Shown here: in pieces, positions 11,215 to 23,300 of the stretch
How positions within the stretch are numbered: the first letter of the stretch is position 1
Layout: the number at the start of each line of letters is the position of its first letter
Assembly (NCBI RefSeq): GCF_014898815.1
Contig: NW_026515482.1
Span: 2,728,001-2,792,000 of the forward strand
Direction of reading: 5' to 3'
DNA length: 64,000 nucleotides
Origin: Panonychus citri
Lineage: Eukaryota; Arthropoda; Arachnida; Trombidiformes; Tetranychidae
Program-made: the position numbers and the translations under genes
The notes under the pieces: generated by a model
Databases searched by the model: none
What the model was told of the DNA's origin: nothing
What the model saw: only the letters and a program-made list of their open reading frames with translations

Positions 11215-13098
11215 TTAACGAGCGACTTGTTTTCTCTTTCTCTCTCTCTCTTTCTTTTCTTTTTCAAGTACACACCTATCAGAAGGCGAAATACGTTGAT
11301 CTAAAGCACCACCACCACCGCCTGAGGCGATCGATGAAACAATTACATCCTCATTCTCTGGGGGCATAAATTTATCTACAATACAAACACCCGCGTAACT
11401 GCGTTTAATTGACATCTCTTGTGGTAATAAGGTCCATTGATTTTTCCGTGGATCATAGATTTCAACTGAGGCCAAATTGTCAAGACCTTCATCACCTCCG
11501 ATAACATAAAGAAGACCATCTTTGGTTACAACTCCAGCATTTCGACGAGCAACAATCATATCAGCACATTGCATCCAACAATTGGCAACTGGATCATAGA
11601 ATTCAACACTTTTCCTAACAGCGGGTCCATCGTGACCTCCAATGGCGTATAATTTACCATCAAGAACACCAACACCGGCACCACTTCGCCTTTGAGACAT
11701 TTCAGGTAAAAGATTCCAAGTATCACGAACAATATCATAATACTCAACGGAAGAAAGGCAACCTCGAGAGGCTCCATCGTAACCACCAACAGCGTAAATG
11801 TGATCGTTAAGAGTGGCCACTCCAACGGAAGATCTTTTAGTTGACATCGAAGCGATATAAGACCATGTACACTTGTAGGGATCATAAACTTCGGCCGATT
11901 TTAAGCCGGAAGTACCATCAAAACCTCCAACAGCGTAAATTTTATCATCCAAAACACCAACACCAAGAGTTGACCTTCTGGCCTGCATATCGGGGCAGTT
12001 TACCCATTGACCTTTTGATGGGATAAAATACTGAACAGTTTTCAATCGGGTAGTACCATTAAAACCTCCGACAATGTAAATATGATCATTTAAAATGGCA
12101 AGTCCAGCGCGACAGGTTCTCGAAGGTAATCCGTTTGGTAAATCATACCAACGTTCAGAGGTAAAATCATAAAATTCACAATGTTTTATAGCCTTAGGCG
12201 ATTGTCCACCGACAACTAGTAAACATTTAGGTTTAATTACAGGGGAACGATTTCTAAATCGTGGATTAGATGAGACCACAGTTCCTTTTGAGAGATGAAA
12301 TTTCATCGCCTCAATGAGCAAATCTTTACAAGTTGAATCACTTTTAATTAATGGATATTGATCCTCGATTTGAAGTAAAGTTTCCTGGGCAAGTTTGGGA
12401 AATCGAACATGTTCCAATAATTGTGGAAGATATTTAGATCGATTATCTTCATCATGAGAAACCCAGGACATTACGGAAGAGAAAACAATCTCCTCACCCA
12501 AAGTTCCAGTATCAATATGTTCACTAGAGATAATCTCGATTAATCTATCAGACGTTAATTGCATAAATTCATCAGATTTTTCAACAATCGTAGTAAAATG
12601 ATATAAAATATAATTCAATGTACATTGGTGGAGATCAATACAACCTAATAGGTCAGCAAATGAATAGATACCAAGAGCATTTTCAGGATGTAATTGTGAG
12701 ATAATGAAATCTGAGCAAATGGAAACAATTTCCGGGCAATCTAACATTTTAGCACCAGAAAGTAATTGTTGTACCGTTGATTCATCAGGTTCAACTGGAA
12801 GACTGTAACACCATTTAATTATATCCTCGAGAGCTTGACCATCGATATTTTTTATCAAAATTTCACGTTGAGCTGATTCAATATAAGATAAACCACTTCG
12901 AGGTGTAAACATTGCACTAAAATAAGGTAAAGCTGAAGAAAGGACAACTTTATGTCCTTCAATCGAATGTCCATCCTCTGTAAGAAGTGTAACATCACAA
13001 TGGTCAGGTCGTAATTCGTACATTCGTCTCATACATCGATCACCTCGAGAAACGTTTGAACTTACACTTGGACTACGAACAATGGAAGTTAATTTCAT
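11215..13098 (-). CDS. BTB-BACK-Kelch protein, KLHL2/KLHL3 type (Drosophila kelch group)
   Basis: A single uninterrupted 627-codon frame. Residues about 33-140 form a BTB domain (CDVTLL..., GHKVVLSS, YFSAMF), about 145-250 a BACK domain, and about 289-577 six Kelch repeats, each with the Gly-Gly doublet (VVGGQSPKAI, IVGGFNGTTR, AVGGFDGT, AVGGYDGASRG, AIGGHDGP, VIGGDEG). The repeat signatures fit the KLHL2/3-kelch subgroup best. Known family members are substrate adaptors of CUL3 ubiquitin ligases and can bind actin; that role is inferred here. The last 50 residues are unusual: a Gly run, then Lys/Glu/Arg repeats translated from a CT-rich tract. A possible donor (GATAG|GTGTGT, exon end 11276) could mean that the true end is in another exon. 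The start is supported by the long frame and by an AAGATGAAATT context shared with the TAPT1-type gene. Confidence 0.92.
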   Translation of the reverse strand: MKLTSIVRSPSVSSNVSRGDRCMRRMYELRPDHCDVTLLTEDGHSIEGHKVVLSSALPYFSAMFTPRSGLSYIESAQREILIKNIDGQALEDIIKWCYSLPVEPDESTVQQLLSGAKMLDCPEIVSICSDFIISQLHPENALGIYSFADLLGCIDLHQCTLNYILYHFTTIVEKSDEFMQLTSDRLIEIISSEHIDTGTLGEEIVFSSVMSWVSHDEDNRSKYLPQLLEHVRFPKLAQETLLQIEDQYPLIKSDSTCKDLLIEAMKFHLSKGTVVSSNPRFRNRSPVIKPKCLLVVGGQSPKAIKHCEFYDFTSERWYDLPNGLPSRTCRAGLAILNDHIYIVGGFNGTTRLKTVQYFIPSKGQWVNCPDMQARRSTLGVGVLDDKIYAVGGFDGTSGLKSAEVYDPYKCTWSYIASMSTKRSSVGVATLNDHIYAVGGYDGASRGCLSSVEYYDIVRDTWNLLPEMSQRRSGAGVGVLDGKLYAIGGHDGPAVRKSVEFYDPVANCWMQCADMIVARRNAGVVTKDGLLYVIGGDEGLDNLASVEIYDPRKNQWTLLPQEMSIKRSYAGVCIVDKFMPPENEDVIVSSIASGGGGGALDQRISPSDRCVLEKEKKERERKRKQVAR

Positions 13099-14437
13099 CT
13101 TAATTCTTTCACTTTAATACGTCGAACACAATAAAAAACAAAAAGGATTGAACAATATTGTCAAGAGAAGAGAACTAGTCACAAGATTAACGAACAAACA
13201 AAGAAAAACAAAAAGACAGAGAAAATAGAGAGAATAGAGAGAAAGATAGACAGAGGGAAAGAGGAAGAAAGAGAGATTGATTATTTTCCAAAAAAAAGAA
13301 AATCAAAAGGTAAACACAAGAGAAAGAAGAAAAAAACTCGATTAATCGACGACGAGTTCACTTATTTATGGTACATTCTCATTTCGAGAAAGTTACAGAT
13401 CGATCATGAAGTATCCATTAGAATTAACGAAATCGGAATGAACTTTGATTAATCAAATCAACGCAACAACTAAATCAAAAAAGAAATGAGTTTGTTTATG
13501 TTTATATTTTTTTCTGAAAGAAAATGAGAAAAAGAAAACAGGGAACATATAATAATAAAAATTCGTTTTTTTCTTTTTAAACCAACCCTCGAACTTTTTT
13601 TCGATTTCAATAAAATTAACTAATTGCTCTAATTGTAGTTAAAATTAAACTAATTATGACAATTTAATCTTTAAACCGATAGTCTATTCTTTTGATATCA
13701 AGTGACAATCGATGAGTTTAGTGTTAGTCTGTTTTGCTCTTTCACCTTAATCAGAATCAGAATTAATTGATTGCAATTGATTGGAAATTTTTGTTGGTTG
13801 TTAATCAATTGAATCGAAACAATTGAAGGACAATTTAAATTGTTGAGCAAAATTTTCAATTCCATTGAGAATATAATGAATTAACTGAGACTAATTGTTA
13901 TTAATAGAATGTGAAATTATTTTGGAAAAACCTTGAAAATTTAATTACGATTAAGACAATTAGTTTTAAGAATAATAATCAATTGTGATAATCATGATTA
14001 AGTTTTAAATCTACACGAATTTAGTTAATACATTGAACCAATAATGATAATAATGTGATAAAATATTCATCATCAAATTGTCAACAATAAAGTCAACAAT
14101 TAAGTCTAACAACTTTGATGAGAAAATTATTTCAACTCAAATTCAAGGTTAGTAATCTTTTAATAACAATTACAATTAACTTTAATTACCATTGTTGGTG
14201 ATCGACAATTCTGCTGATTCATTTGTTAATAATGAAATCAATTCCCAATCATAATCAGTCAAGAATCATTAACAGCATTAACACCGAATCAGTAATTATA
14301 ATAACAATATCGTCGAGTTGTAGTATTGATCAGAAATCTGAGAAAAACAATTTCTTTCATTAATTGTATTCTAAATGTGATGACTTGTAATTAGATAATT
14401 TTTACCAATCAGTTGATTTGCTTTTTTTTGAATCATA
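13099..14437. other. divergent promoter region between KLHL (-) and SLC17-type (+) genes
   Basis: About 1.3 kb without exons. The KLHL side (13150-13350) is purine-rich on the plus strand. The remainder is AT-rich. It should contain both transcription starts, but I see no clear core element. Confidence 0.5.
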
Positions 14438-16353
14438 ATGGTTAACCCATCAATCGTTAATCACGGAAACGGTAATCATAATGCCGACCGGTGGACTGAA
14501 ATGATGGCCAAAATGAACGAGAAACCATTGATTCCGATTCGATCGGTAATTGGCCTACTAGCGATTCTATCAACCGGATTCGCTTATGCTGCAAGTGCTA
14601 ATTTAAATTTAATCATTGATCCAATTGCTCGTGATGGTATCAATTTAACCTCATCAAATCAAAAGTTTTCGCAATTAAATCAGGTAAGTTGATTCGTTCT
14701 CTGTGGTTAACTTTTATTCCTCGAATTTTTTTCTTTTGTTCAGTCGAAGCCTCGAATGTTAGAACCAAAGTTTGATTCGGATCTACCAGACTACTACTAT
14801 TTCTGGAGTTTGAGTGATCGATTTGCTATTAGAACGGCTTATTACTATGGTTACCTGCCCGTCAATATAATTTCCGGTCGACTTTGTGAACGGTTCAATG
14901 TGGTTCGAATCATGTTAGGTGCTCATATTATTTCAATGTTAATGACCCTGTTAACACCAATCTCGATTCATGGGGGAGTTATTGTCATTTTTCTGGTTCG
15001 TTTTACTCAAGGAATTTCCCATGGACCCATTTTAACGGGAATCTATGTTCTGGTCACTCGTTGGTTTCCCAAAAAAGAGCTTGGACTTGTACTAAGTTTA
15101 ATTTTCGCTTCAATAGCCATTGGTCAAGCAGTGACCATTCCATTGTCGGGTTACCTTTGTCATCCATTATCTCATCGCGGATCCTCTTGGTCATCATGGT
15201 CAATGTCCAATGACTGGCCTGCCGTTTTTTACATTATCGGAGGTCTCAATGGTACTTTCCTTGTATTCTGGTGGCTAATGGTCACTCCTGACCCTTCAAG
15301 TCACCGGTGGATCTCTGAGTATGAGTTGAGGCTCATTCAACGAGAATCAAGTTCTAATCAACGTCGAAAGGTAAACCAAATAGATTTATCGTTTAGAATT
15401 TATTATTAATTAAATTTAACCACAGATAGTTAAAGTTAATTGGTATAAACTGTGGTCATCTAAAAAGATATGGTCAGTATTTATTGCCCAAGGTTCTTGG
15501 AGTATTGGTTACATTCTGGTCACTTCATATTTACCAATTTATCTTCAATTTGTTTGGTCATTTTCCAATGGTACTAATCAATGGATCATATTTTACCTTC
15601 TTATGTCCATCGTTGTAACTCTGGTCATCTCAGGTCCACTTTCCGATTGGATTATAATCAAGAAAATTGTTCACGTTTCAATTACTCGTAAAATCTTTGA
15701 AACTTGTTGTAAGTATATTTTCACTGGTCAACATTACAAACTGACCATTTAAGTTAATCTGAAATCTCAACCTTTTTTCAGCTCTTCTCATTCCTGCCAT
15801 TTGTTTTATTGTGATTACATTTCTTTCCCATGATACAACATCGATACTTATCATTTTGACCTTCAGCATGTTAGCACTTGGCCTCAGAGCGGGAGGTGAT
15901 ATTCCCCTTATATCAGAAATGTCACCAGATTTAGTGGGAACTGTTTTCGGCATTGCCAACACAGCGTCAACGGCAAGTGGCCTTTCAGTTCCAATCATCG
16001 TTTACGCAATTCTTGGTTCAAAGGTAAAATCATCTAATTGATTTACAATAAAATGATCAATTTTCATCTAGTGATGTGATTAAAAAAATTATCCTTCTTT
16101 TTGAATTTAGGAAACTGATGACTTCCGTTGGAATATGATCTTCATCGTAATTGGATGTATCATGATACTTGGCTGGTTCTATTTTATTATTTTCGCTTCT
16201 TCGACACCACAACCCTGGGGAATAGCACCTAATAGATCACAATCGATAGCAACTGTTGTCTCGATCGAAATGCCGGAAGTTTCTCGATTTAGATTATGGT
16301 TTGAAAGGAGAAAACAGCGAATGTCACAAGCAGCATTAGTCTTTAAATACTAA
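14438..16353 (+). CDS. SLC17-type major facilitator anion transporter
   Basis: Five exons join in frame: 14438-14683, 14744-15370, 15426-15708, 15782-16023 and 16111-16353. The introns are 55-87 bp with GT..AG borders, and the product is 546 aa. A hydrophobic helix follows residue 30 (VIGLLAILSTGFAYAASANL). Exon 2 carries MFS/SLC17 motifs: GRLCERF in the loop after TM2, and FLVRFTQGISHGP followed by TRWFPKKELG around TM4. Exon 3 begins with the SLC17-like SSKKIWSVFIAQGSWSIGYIL and exon 4 has GTVFGIANTASTASG. SLC17 members carry phosphate, urate, sialic acid or glutamate. The substrate cannot be told from this sequence, so no subtype is assigned. An AATAAA at 16422-16427 could be the polyadenylation signal. 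Confidence 0.9.
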
Positions 16354-16542
16354 TCTGCCAATTTATCGAATAACTTAAGATACTAAATTGAAAAAAAAAA
16401 TTCGCAAAAAAAAAAGATTCTAATAAAAGTTCTAATGATCCCAACAGAAAAAGAATAAATTTTATTATATTAATATTAAAATTTCTAAGTTTGAAATCGG
16501 CTAGAGAAAGTTTAGTTGCTTGGGTCGTAAATCAACACTTAG

Positions 16543-16821
16543 ATCAAAATTTTGAGTCCAAAGTCAACCGTTCGTTTTTCAGGCCACTCGATTTCACGAG
16601 AACCGTACGTCTTAGAAAAAAAAGCCGAAGCTTTTTGGACTCAGCGTCAAATTTACTTTCTTATTAAAATGTATAGAAACTTGGGTCTAAAACGTAAGGT
16701 TCATGAGATACTCACTCATTTTCGGTCACCCGATATCTTTGACCGATCAATTGTAAAGAAAAAAAAAGAGTTAGTTCAATCGAGAAACGATAGATGTCAG
16801 TTGTTTCTTTTTCCCTTCTGA
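16543..16821 (+). other. unassigned open frame, possible exon relic
   Basis: A frame of about 93 codons runs to a stop at 16819-16821. It has no upstream ATG; the first ATG is internal, at 16670. An AG at 16541-16542 could be a weak acceptor. The peptide is basic (a WTQRQIYFLIKMY stretch, then KRKVHEILTHF and KKKKELVQSRND) and looks more protein-like than its surroundings. The helical pattern loosely recalls SANT/Myb-like folds or the C-terminal part of Timeless-type proteins, but this is only an impression. It may be the SLC17-type gene's 3' flank. Confidence 0.2.
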
Positions 16822-17227
16822 ATTTAATTGTGATGATGAAAACATGATGATGAGTGGATGAGATGTGATATTTATTGTGAAGAGAGAGGATGAGGAAACA
16901 GTTTTAAGTTGATAGTTTCATTTACGATCAAACAATAATCATCCCTTTTTTTAAAAAGTTCAAATAATCAAACCAATCAAACCAACAATCAAATCAAATT
17001 ACAATAAAACCTACAAACAATCAGTTTTCCCTAAACCAACCAGTATGATGATAATCAACCAATAACTATCATCATCATAATCAAAATATCATTAAGAATC
17101 AACATATACACCGAAAAGAAAAACTGACTTCGAACCCATTGAAATTGTGTGAATCAAGTTAACCAATTTACTGTGAATATTTTTTTGTTGTTCATCAATT
17201 GTGAGTAAAATTAATATCTTATATGAA
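16822..17227. other. short intergenic or 5' UTR region
   Basis: AT-rich sequence with AACAATCA words upstream of the ATG at 17228. No separate gene is seen. It probably holds the promoter and leader of the coiled-coil gene. Confidence 0.4.
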
Positions 17228-20200
17228 ATGGAATTGACCAAATCAACAACAACAACATCAACAAATGAATCAACAATTACATCAATAACTAGCACTCGAA
17301 ATACCCGAAATAACAACAACAACAACAAGATAACTACACCAAATACAACCATGAATGATTCAAATAACGGAAGTGATTCAAGAAAAAAGCCCCAATTGTT
17401 TCATTCTGTTAGTATAATTGTTGAACCAGTTTATGATGATGATGATTCTTGTAGCATACCCTTAGTATTAACTCCCAATGAGGTTGTTGTTACATCAACA
17501 GCAGGGAGTGAATCAACAATAATACCCTCATCAGTATCACCCACAAGTCCAATATTGGATTATGATGATTTTATCTTTGGTAAGTAATAATTAACTCATT
17601 AATCTTTTCTCAATCTTAATCATTATCTTAACAACTTTTTAATTGTCATCAAACACTTGACTTTTACATCAACAGTTACGACTTTTTTTTGTTGTCATCA
17701 TCATCATTACAAAGTTAATCCAATCAAAAATTATGTTACCTGTTCATGTGTTAACCTTTTCTAGTTGATTTGATCACAATTGGTTAATTGTTGTCAACTT
17801 ATTCAAATAATTTAACTCTCTTTCTTTATTTGTATGTATCAATTACTTATCAACAATTAACAAATTGCTATTAAATGTCAAACAGTTTAAAAGGGAAATC
17901 ACCAATCTCCCCTTTCCATAAAGTAATCAATAGGTAGTGAGAAAATCAAATTAACTTTAATCACAATCAAGTAACAATTTAGCTTTTTGTTAACATATTG
18001 TGTATACAAAATAACAAAACCTCATAAGGAAATAATCAAGGACATTAATCAAGAAAAATCCCTTAACAATTTAATTTAATTTAATTGCTAAGACAAAACC
18101 ATTCATTTAGGTGTACAAATGTAAATACAATTTTGATTAATCATAATTACCATTGAACTTTTTTTTTCAACCATAATTAGAAAATTAAATTTAACTATTT
18201 TCTGTTGATTGTTGATTGACAAAACAAAAATCAGCTTGTTAACTTGATTGTGTTAGTTAATTAGTTTCTCTGTGTGTTTACCCAGCAATCAAATTTACAC
18301 TTCCTTTAATTGTTAATAATAACCTTATGAAATTAATTGTTTTGTATTAGCCAATAGTTGATTATAATAATTTAACTAATGGTGACGTTGATGATGACGA
18401 TGATTTAAAGAGGAAATCCTAACAATTAACTGATTGTTGTTGTTTATTGATTGTTGAGATAATGATTAAAACCTGAAAAGTCAATTAATTAAGTAAATAG
18501 AAAAAGAAGATTTTTTTTTTCTTCTTCTATTTAATTGTAAACAATTAACTATTAATAACACTCAAGTAATTTATTATTATTAATTATAAAACATTGTATT
18601 TATTTATTTTATCAATCCACTTGATTAACAATCAATTTGTATCTTGGCTCATTTGGATCAACAATTTACTAATTGTGATTGAATTTTAATCACAGAGAGC
18701 CAACGAAAGAAAAGTCAAGAGGAAGATGAAATTGTTCAAGCTCTAATGGTAAGTTAATTGAATTAAATTAAATTGTAACAATTAACCAAAAAAAAAACTA
18801 TTTGAATAACAAACAAACAATCAACTAATTGTCATCAAAATTTTCACCGAGAACACAAATTTAAATTGTTCATCACACTTGATTGTTGTATTACAATATC
18901 AAAACTAAATCTCAAACTCTGAACTAATTGTGTTTAGTTTTACTTTGTTGATTAATAGGAACAATTAATTTTAATTGTCTAAAATTAGAGCTAAAAATTG
19001 ATTGATAACCTTTCATTAGATTGAAATTAAAACTTTCTAAAGTTAATTGTTTACTTTTGCCGTGAAAAAAAAATGCCAAATTTACCGACTGATCAAATTA
19101 AAACTGTTAATTCATAACTGACAAGTTAATTGTAGAGTTAATCAATACAATTAGTTAATCACTTTTGATTGTTTTTTTATTACTATTTGATTTAAGCAAC
19201 CAGTTCATATAAATATATTTACTGTTTCATGTTGGCTTCCAATTGATTTTGATTGTAGTAAAAGTTAATCACTCAGCATGATACCGAAAACTAATTAAGT
19301 TACAACAGATTGTAATTTGATTGAAATTAATGTTTAAACAATCAACTTATTGAAAATCGATCCAATTGAATCAATTAATTGCTGATTACAAGTTTCTATT
19401 TCTTTTACCCTGATAACCTAAACATAAACAAAAGATTAAAAATCTCAAACTGATTCATTGACGTTGATCAACTTAATTGTTAGTATATTTAGCTAATTGT
19501 TACTCACTATTGATTTACGTAAATCACAATTAAATGAAGTAAAAATAAATATCATTAAGAAAATGTGAAAGCAATTGAATTAATTGTGATAATTAAAAGT
19601 CTGTCTGTATATTTATGATTGAAGAAAATGAGTAAAAGTTATAATTTTACTTTCATCTTGAACTTTTCATCCAGTTAACTATTAATATCTGAACTTGGAA
19701 TTGAATAAAGTTCATGGTGATGATGAAAAAAATTTAATATATAAAATGAAATTGTAACAATCAGATGATTTGAATGATAGAGTTGAACTTTCATTGAGAA
19801 AAATGAAACATTTGAAATGTGAATTTTTCAGCTTGAGAGATTTATGAATGAGAAAATGTCTTTTTCTCCCTTCGATTATCATGAACAAGATAGAGAATGA
19901 TATTAATAATTATCATGCTATTCATGTGAATTATTATTAAATTAGAAATCTTTTTATTCATAATATTTATCTGATTACACCACTGAGATAATTTAACTTG
20001 AAAATCTCATATAACTAAGTCGCAACCTGAATGAATTCTGGTTAGTTGATTAGTTAACTAGCTCATTTGAAGATGATTAAGATGATAATGAATCTTTTTG
20101 TTGAATTGTGTGTGTACCTGGTAATTTATTCAGACTTGAACTATCGTCATGAGATGAAGTAAATTAGAGTTACCATGTAAGATTGTCAATTAATCATTTT

Positions 20201-20354
20201 AACCAGAATTCACCTTGTGATTAATTTGAATCATCTTGATGATGATGACAAGATGAGGCAAAAAGTTAAGAAGTGATGAAGTTTACATGAAAAGGTGTAG
20301 CTTGAAGGGATTTTCATGATGATAAAATGAGTTGAGAGAGAGAAATAAGAAATT

Positions 20355-20395
<41 letters not shown>

Positions 20396-23300
20396 TCAAT
20401 TTATTCAAATGAAAGTATAACCTAATCAACAGAAAAGTCAAAGAGTCAAAATGGTAGCCGTTTTTGCCACTTAGAGTCAAAATTGACTCTTAACAAAATT
20501 GACTCTTTTTTGAATAATAAAAGACTCAAAAAACACAAGATTCAACATCAAAGAATCTTCTTTTGCATCTACTCAAGATTCAAAATTATGGAGATTCCTA
20601 ATTGAACGTAAATATTGAAAATTGATTACTCTCTAGTTCTCAGAATCAAAAATTGTAGCGTGGATTCATAATCGCGACCATGAATCTTAATTGCTTGAAT
20701 TTTGCTGTTGATTCCGATTGATGAAACTAGCATTGTGAATCCATGTGATTTCTCAATATTAATTTTGTGAAAAAAGCGTTAGAATTCTAGAAAACATCTT
20801 CATACAGATTCCGAGATATAAGAAAGTTAGGAAATTATTGGTTGAATCAAAATAGAAAATTTAATGTAAATAGAATCAAAACAAGTATTTATTAGTAGAA
20901 ATCATTTGAATCATCATCATCTTGCTCTCTATCAGAATCTTTATCAAAGCAATCAGAATCCCAGCCACTAAGATTTCTAGATTCCTTAACTGTTTTCTCA
21001 GAATCAGGACTTGGTTTTCCAAAGACTCTGTTTCTCGCACAGAGTTCCTTAACGATGCGATGCCGAACTTTAGCCTCTAAGGCTTTTGTGAATAGATGAA
21101 TATCGGCTTTTCTGAAAAGGTGATCTTTAAAATTAATGAAAAATTAGATTAATGAAATTGAATAGATTTCAACTTTCCTTGAAAGCCTATCACTTACTTA
21201 TGAAAGCTCTTAATCTTTCTTGACCAAGTCGATAATCAAATTCACCAGTCATTCTTTCTGAATAAGGATCTTTGAAACCCCATATTAAGCTAAGTGGAAA
21301 CTTCAGACTCTCGTCATCTTTTTGTCTCAACATCATTTCAAGATTTTTATCAAGATTTTGTTTTCCCAATGTAACACGACGATAATAATTTTCTGGAAAA
21401 CATAATCGGATGATTTGATAAGCAAATGATCTTGGATCACCTGCTTTTGATTGTTTAGTTGCAGTTATATACGAATCTAAATCGAACTGAATCAAACCTT
21501 CTACAAATATTTGATTCTGCGAATAAAAGAAAAATTCAAATAATTAACAATGAAATCAAAATCAAATCGCCAATTGAACCTTTTTACCTTTTCCTGTACT
21601 TTGTACGTTTTATCAACTGATGGAATAGAAAAAGAAGACTCATCTTTAGAACGATTTTTTTCAAGGAGAGTCTCAGAAATCAATTTGATTGACGATATTA
21701 TCGACAGTATTATAGAACCAGTTGTGTCATTCTCATTAAGAATCATTTTTTCTTTTCGAGAGAATCAATTTCAATCTTCATGTTTTGTAATAACAACTGC
21801 AAACTAGTAGAGTCTGAAAAAGTTGAATCAGCATGATAGTTGGATGTGCCACTGGAACAATGATTTCTGGGTGTAGTTTCTCTAGTCGGAATTATTTCAT
21901 TTGATTTTCCTTGTCCCATAGATTTAGTGGTCGTTTGTGGTGGACTCAAATCAAAACAGGCTTTCTCCTTTCTTGATTTTCATCCGTGAAAAGTTTTTCG
22001 ATAGCTTCAGAACTGAGAACTTGTTGTGGTGGTGATTCATTGAGATTGTAATGGTTGATGGTCGATCAGTACTTCACCGTTAATTCGTTTCACTTTTTTC
22101 AAGTTTTTCCAAGCAAGATTCATACTTGTGTTCCGTATCCAGACAGATTTCACTTCACTCTGAGAACCTTGAAATAGATAAATTGAAAATAAGAAAAATT
22201 GTTTCATTGTTTAAATTTCATTGGAAAACTCACCTCCAGTTGCAATCAATTGAGCGCAGAAGAATTTATTATTGATTTGAATACTAAAAAAATTATTCAA
22301 TTTATCAAGATAACCATCGAAAGGAATTTTGAATCCAATATTTTTTAATCGTGATTCATTGATTTTCACGAGTATGGGCTGGTTTATTGGTTTGAATTCT
22401 GTGTCTAATATCAATGGAAGAAAAACTGTGAATATCATTCTATCTGAAAAAACACTTTCACCGTTCACGTTACAAGGTTGTGTTGATGATTTTAACGAAT
22501 TGAAAACAAAATCCGATTCCATAGAAGTGGTTGGTTGAGAGAAAGAGGAAAGATCATCGAAAGCAGAATGCGACTTTCTCTTTACTGACTTTTTCCTTTG
22601 AATTGTAGAATTTGTATCCATTTAGATTAACCTTTCACTTTGCTGCTATGAATAAATGTTTATTTGAATTGGATTGTACTGATTTCAATACAGGTAGAAA
22701 ATTAAACAAAAAATGGTTACACAAAATTGGTTGAAATGAAAATTCAAAGAGTAATTAACTGTTCAAAGATTGGAGTTTGATTATATGATATGAAAGTAAT
22801 TTTGAAACTAATCAATTTTTAAGGACAAAAACAAGAGTTGAAAGGTCACCTTTACTTCAATGAAATTGAAAGGTATTTTGAAAATGTTGTTGAAAGGATT
22901 TGTGATTCAAACTCAAACATTTTTCCCTAGATTTTTCTTCTAAATCAAGAATATAGTTACGAACGCTTGGTGGAAGTTTTGAAACATCGATTGGAGCTTT
23001 TTCTGAAATTTGTTGATCAGTTGAATCTCATCTTCTGGCTTAGAACTTTCAAGAAGCTGGGAGCTTTGTTGTATATCCTGATCTTCGCTTCATCTTCATG
23101 AGATTCGGACACTGAATCTGACATAAGATCTTCATCTAAATGTCTCATTTTCTTAACACTTTGACAATCCACTTCAGATTCAATTGGTCTTTTCACCTGT
23201 GTTAGTGGAAAATAAGATTCATCGTTATTTTCAACGGCAGTTGATTCTGATCCGGCAATTTCCAAAGATTTCACAGAAGGTTGATGGTCGTATTGAATAG

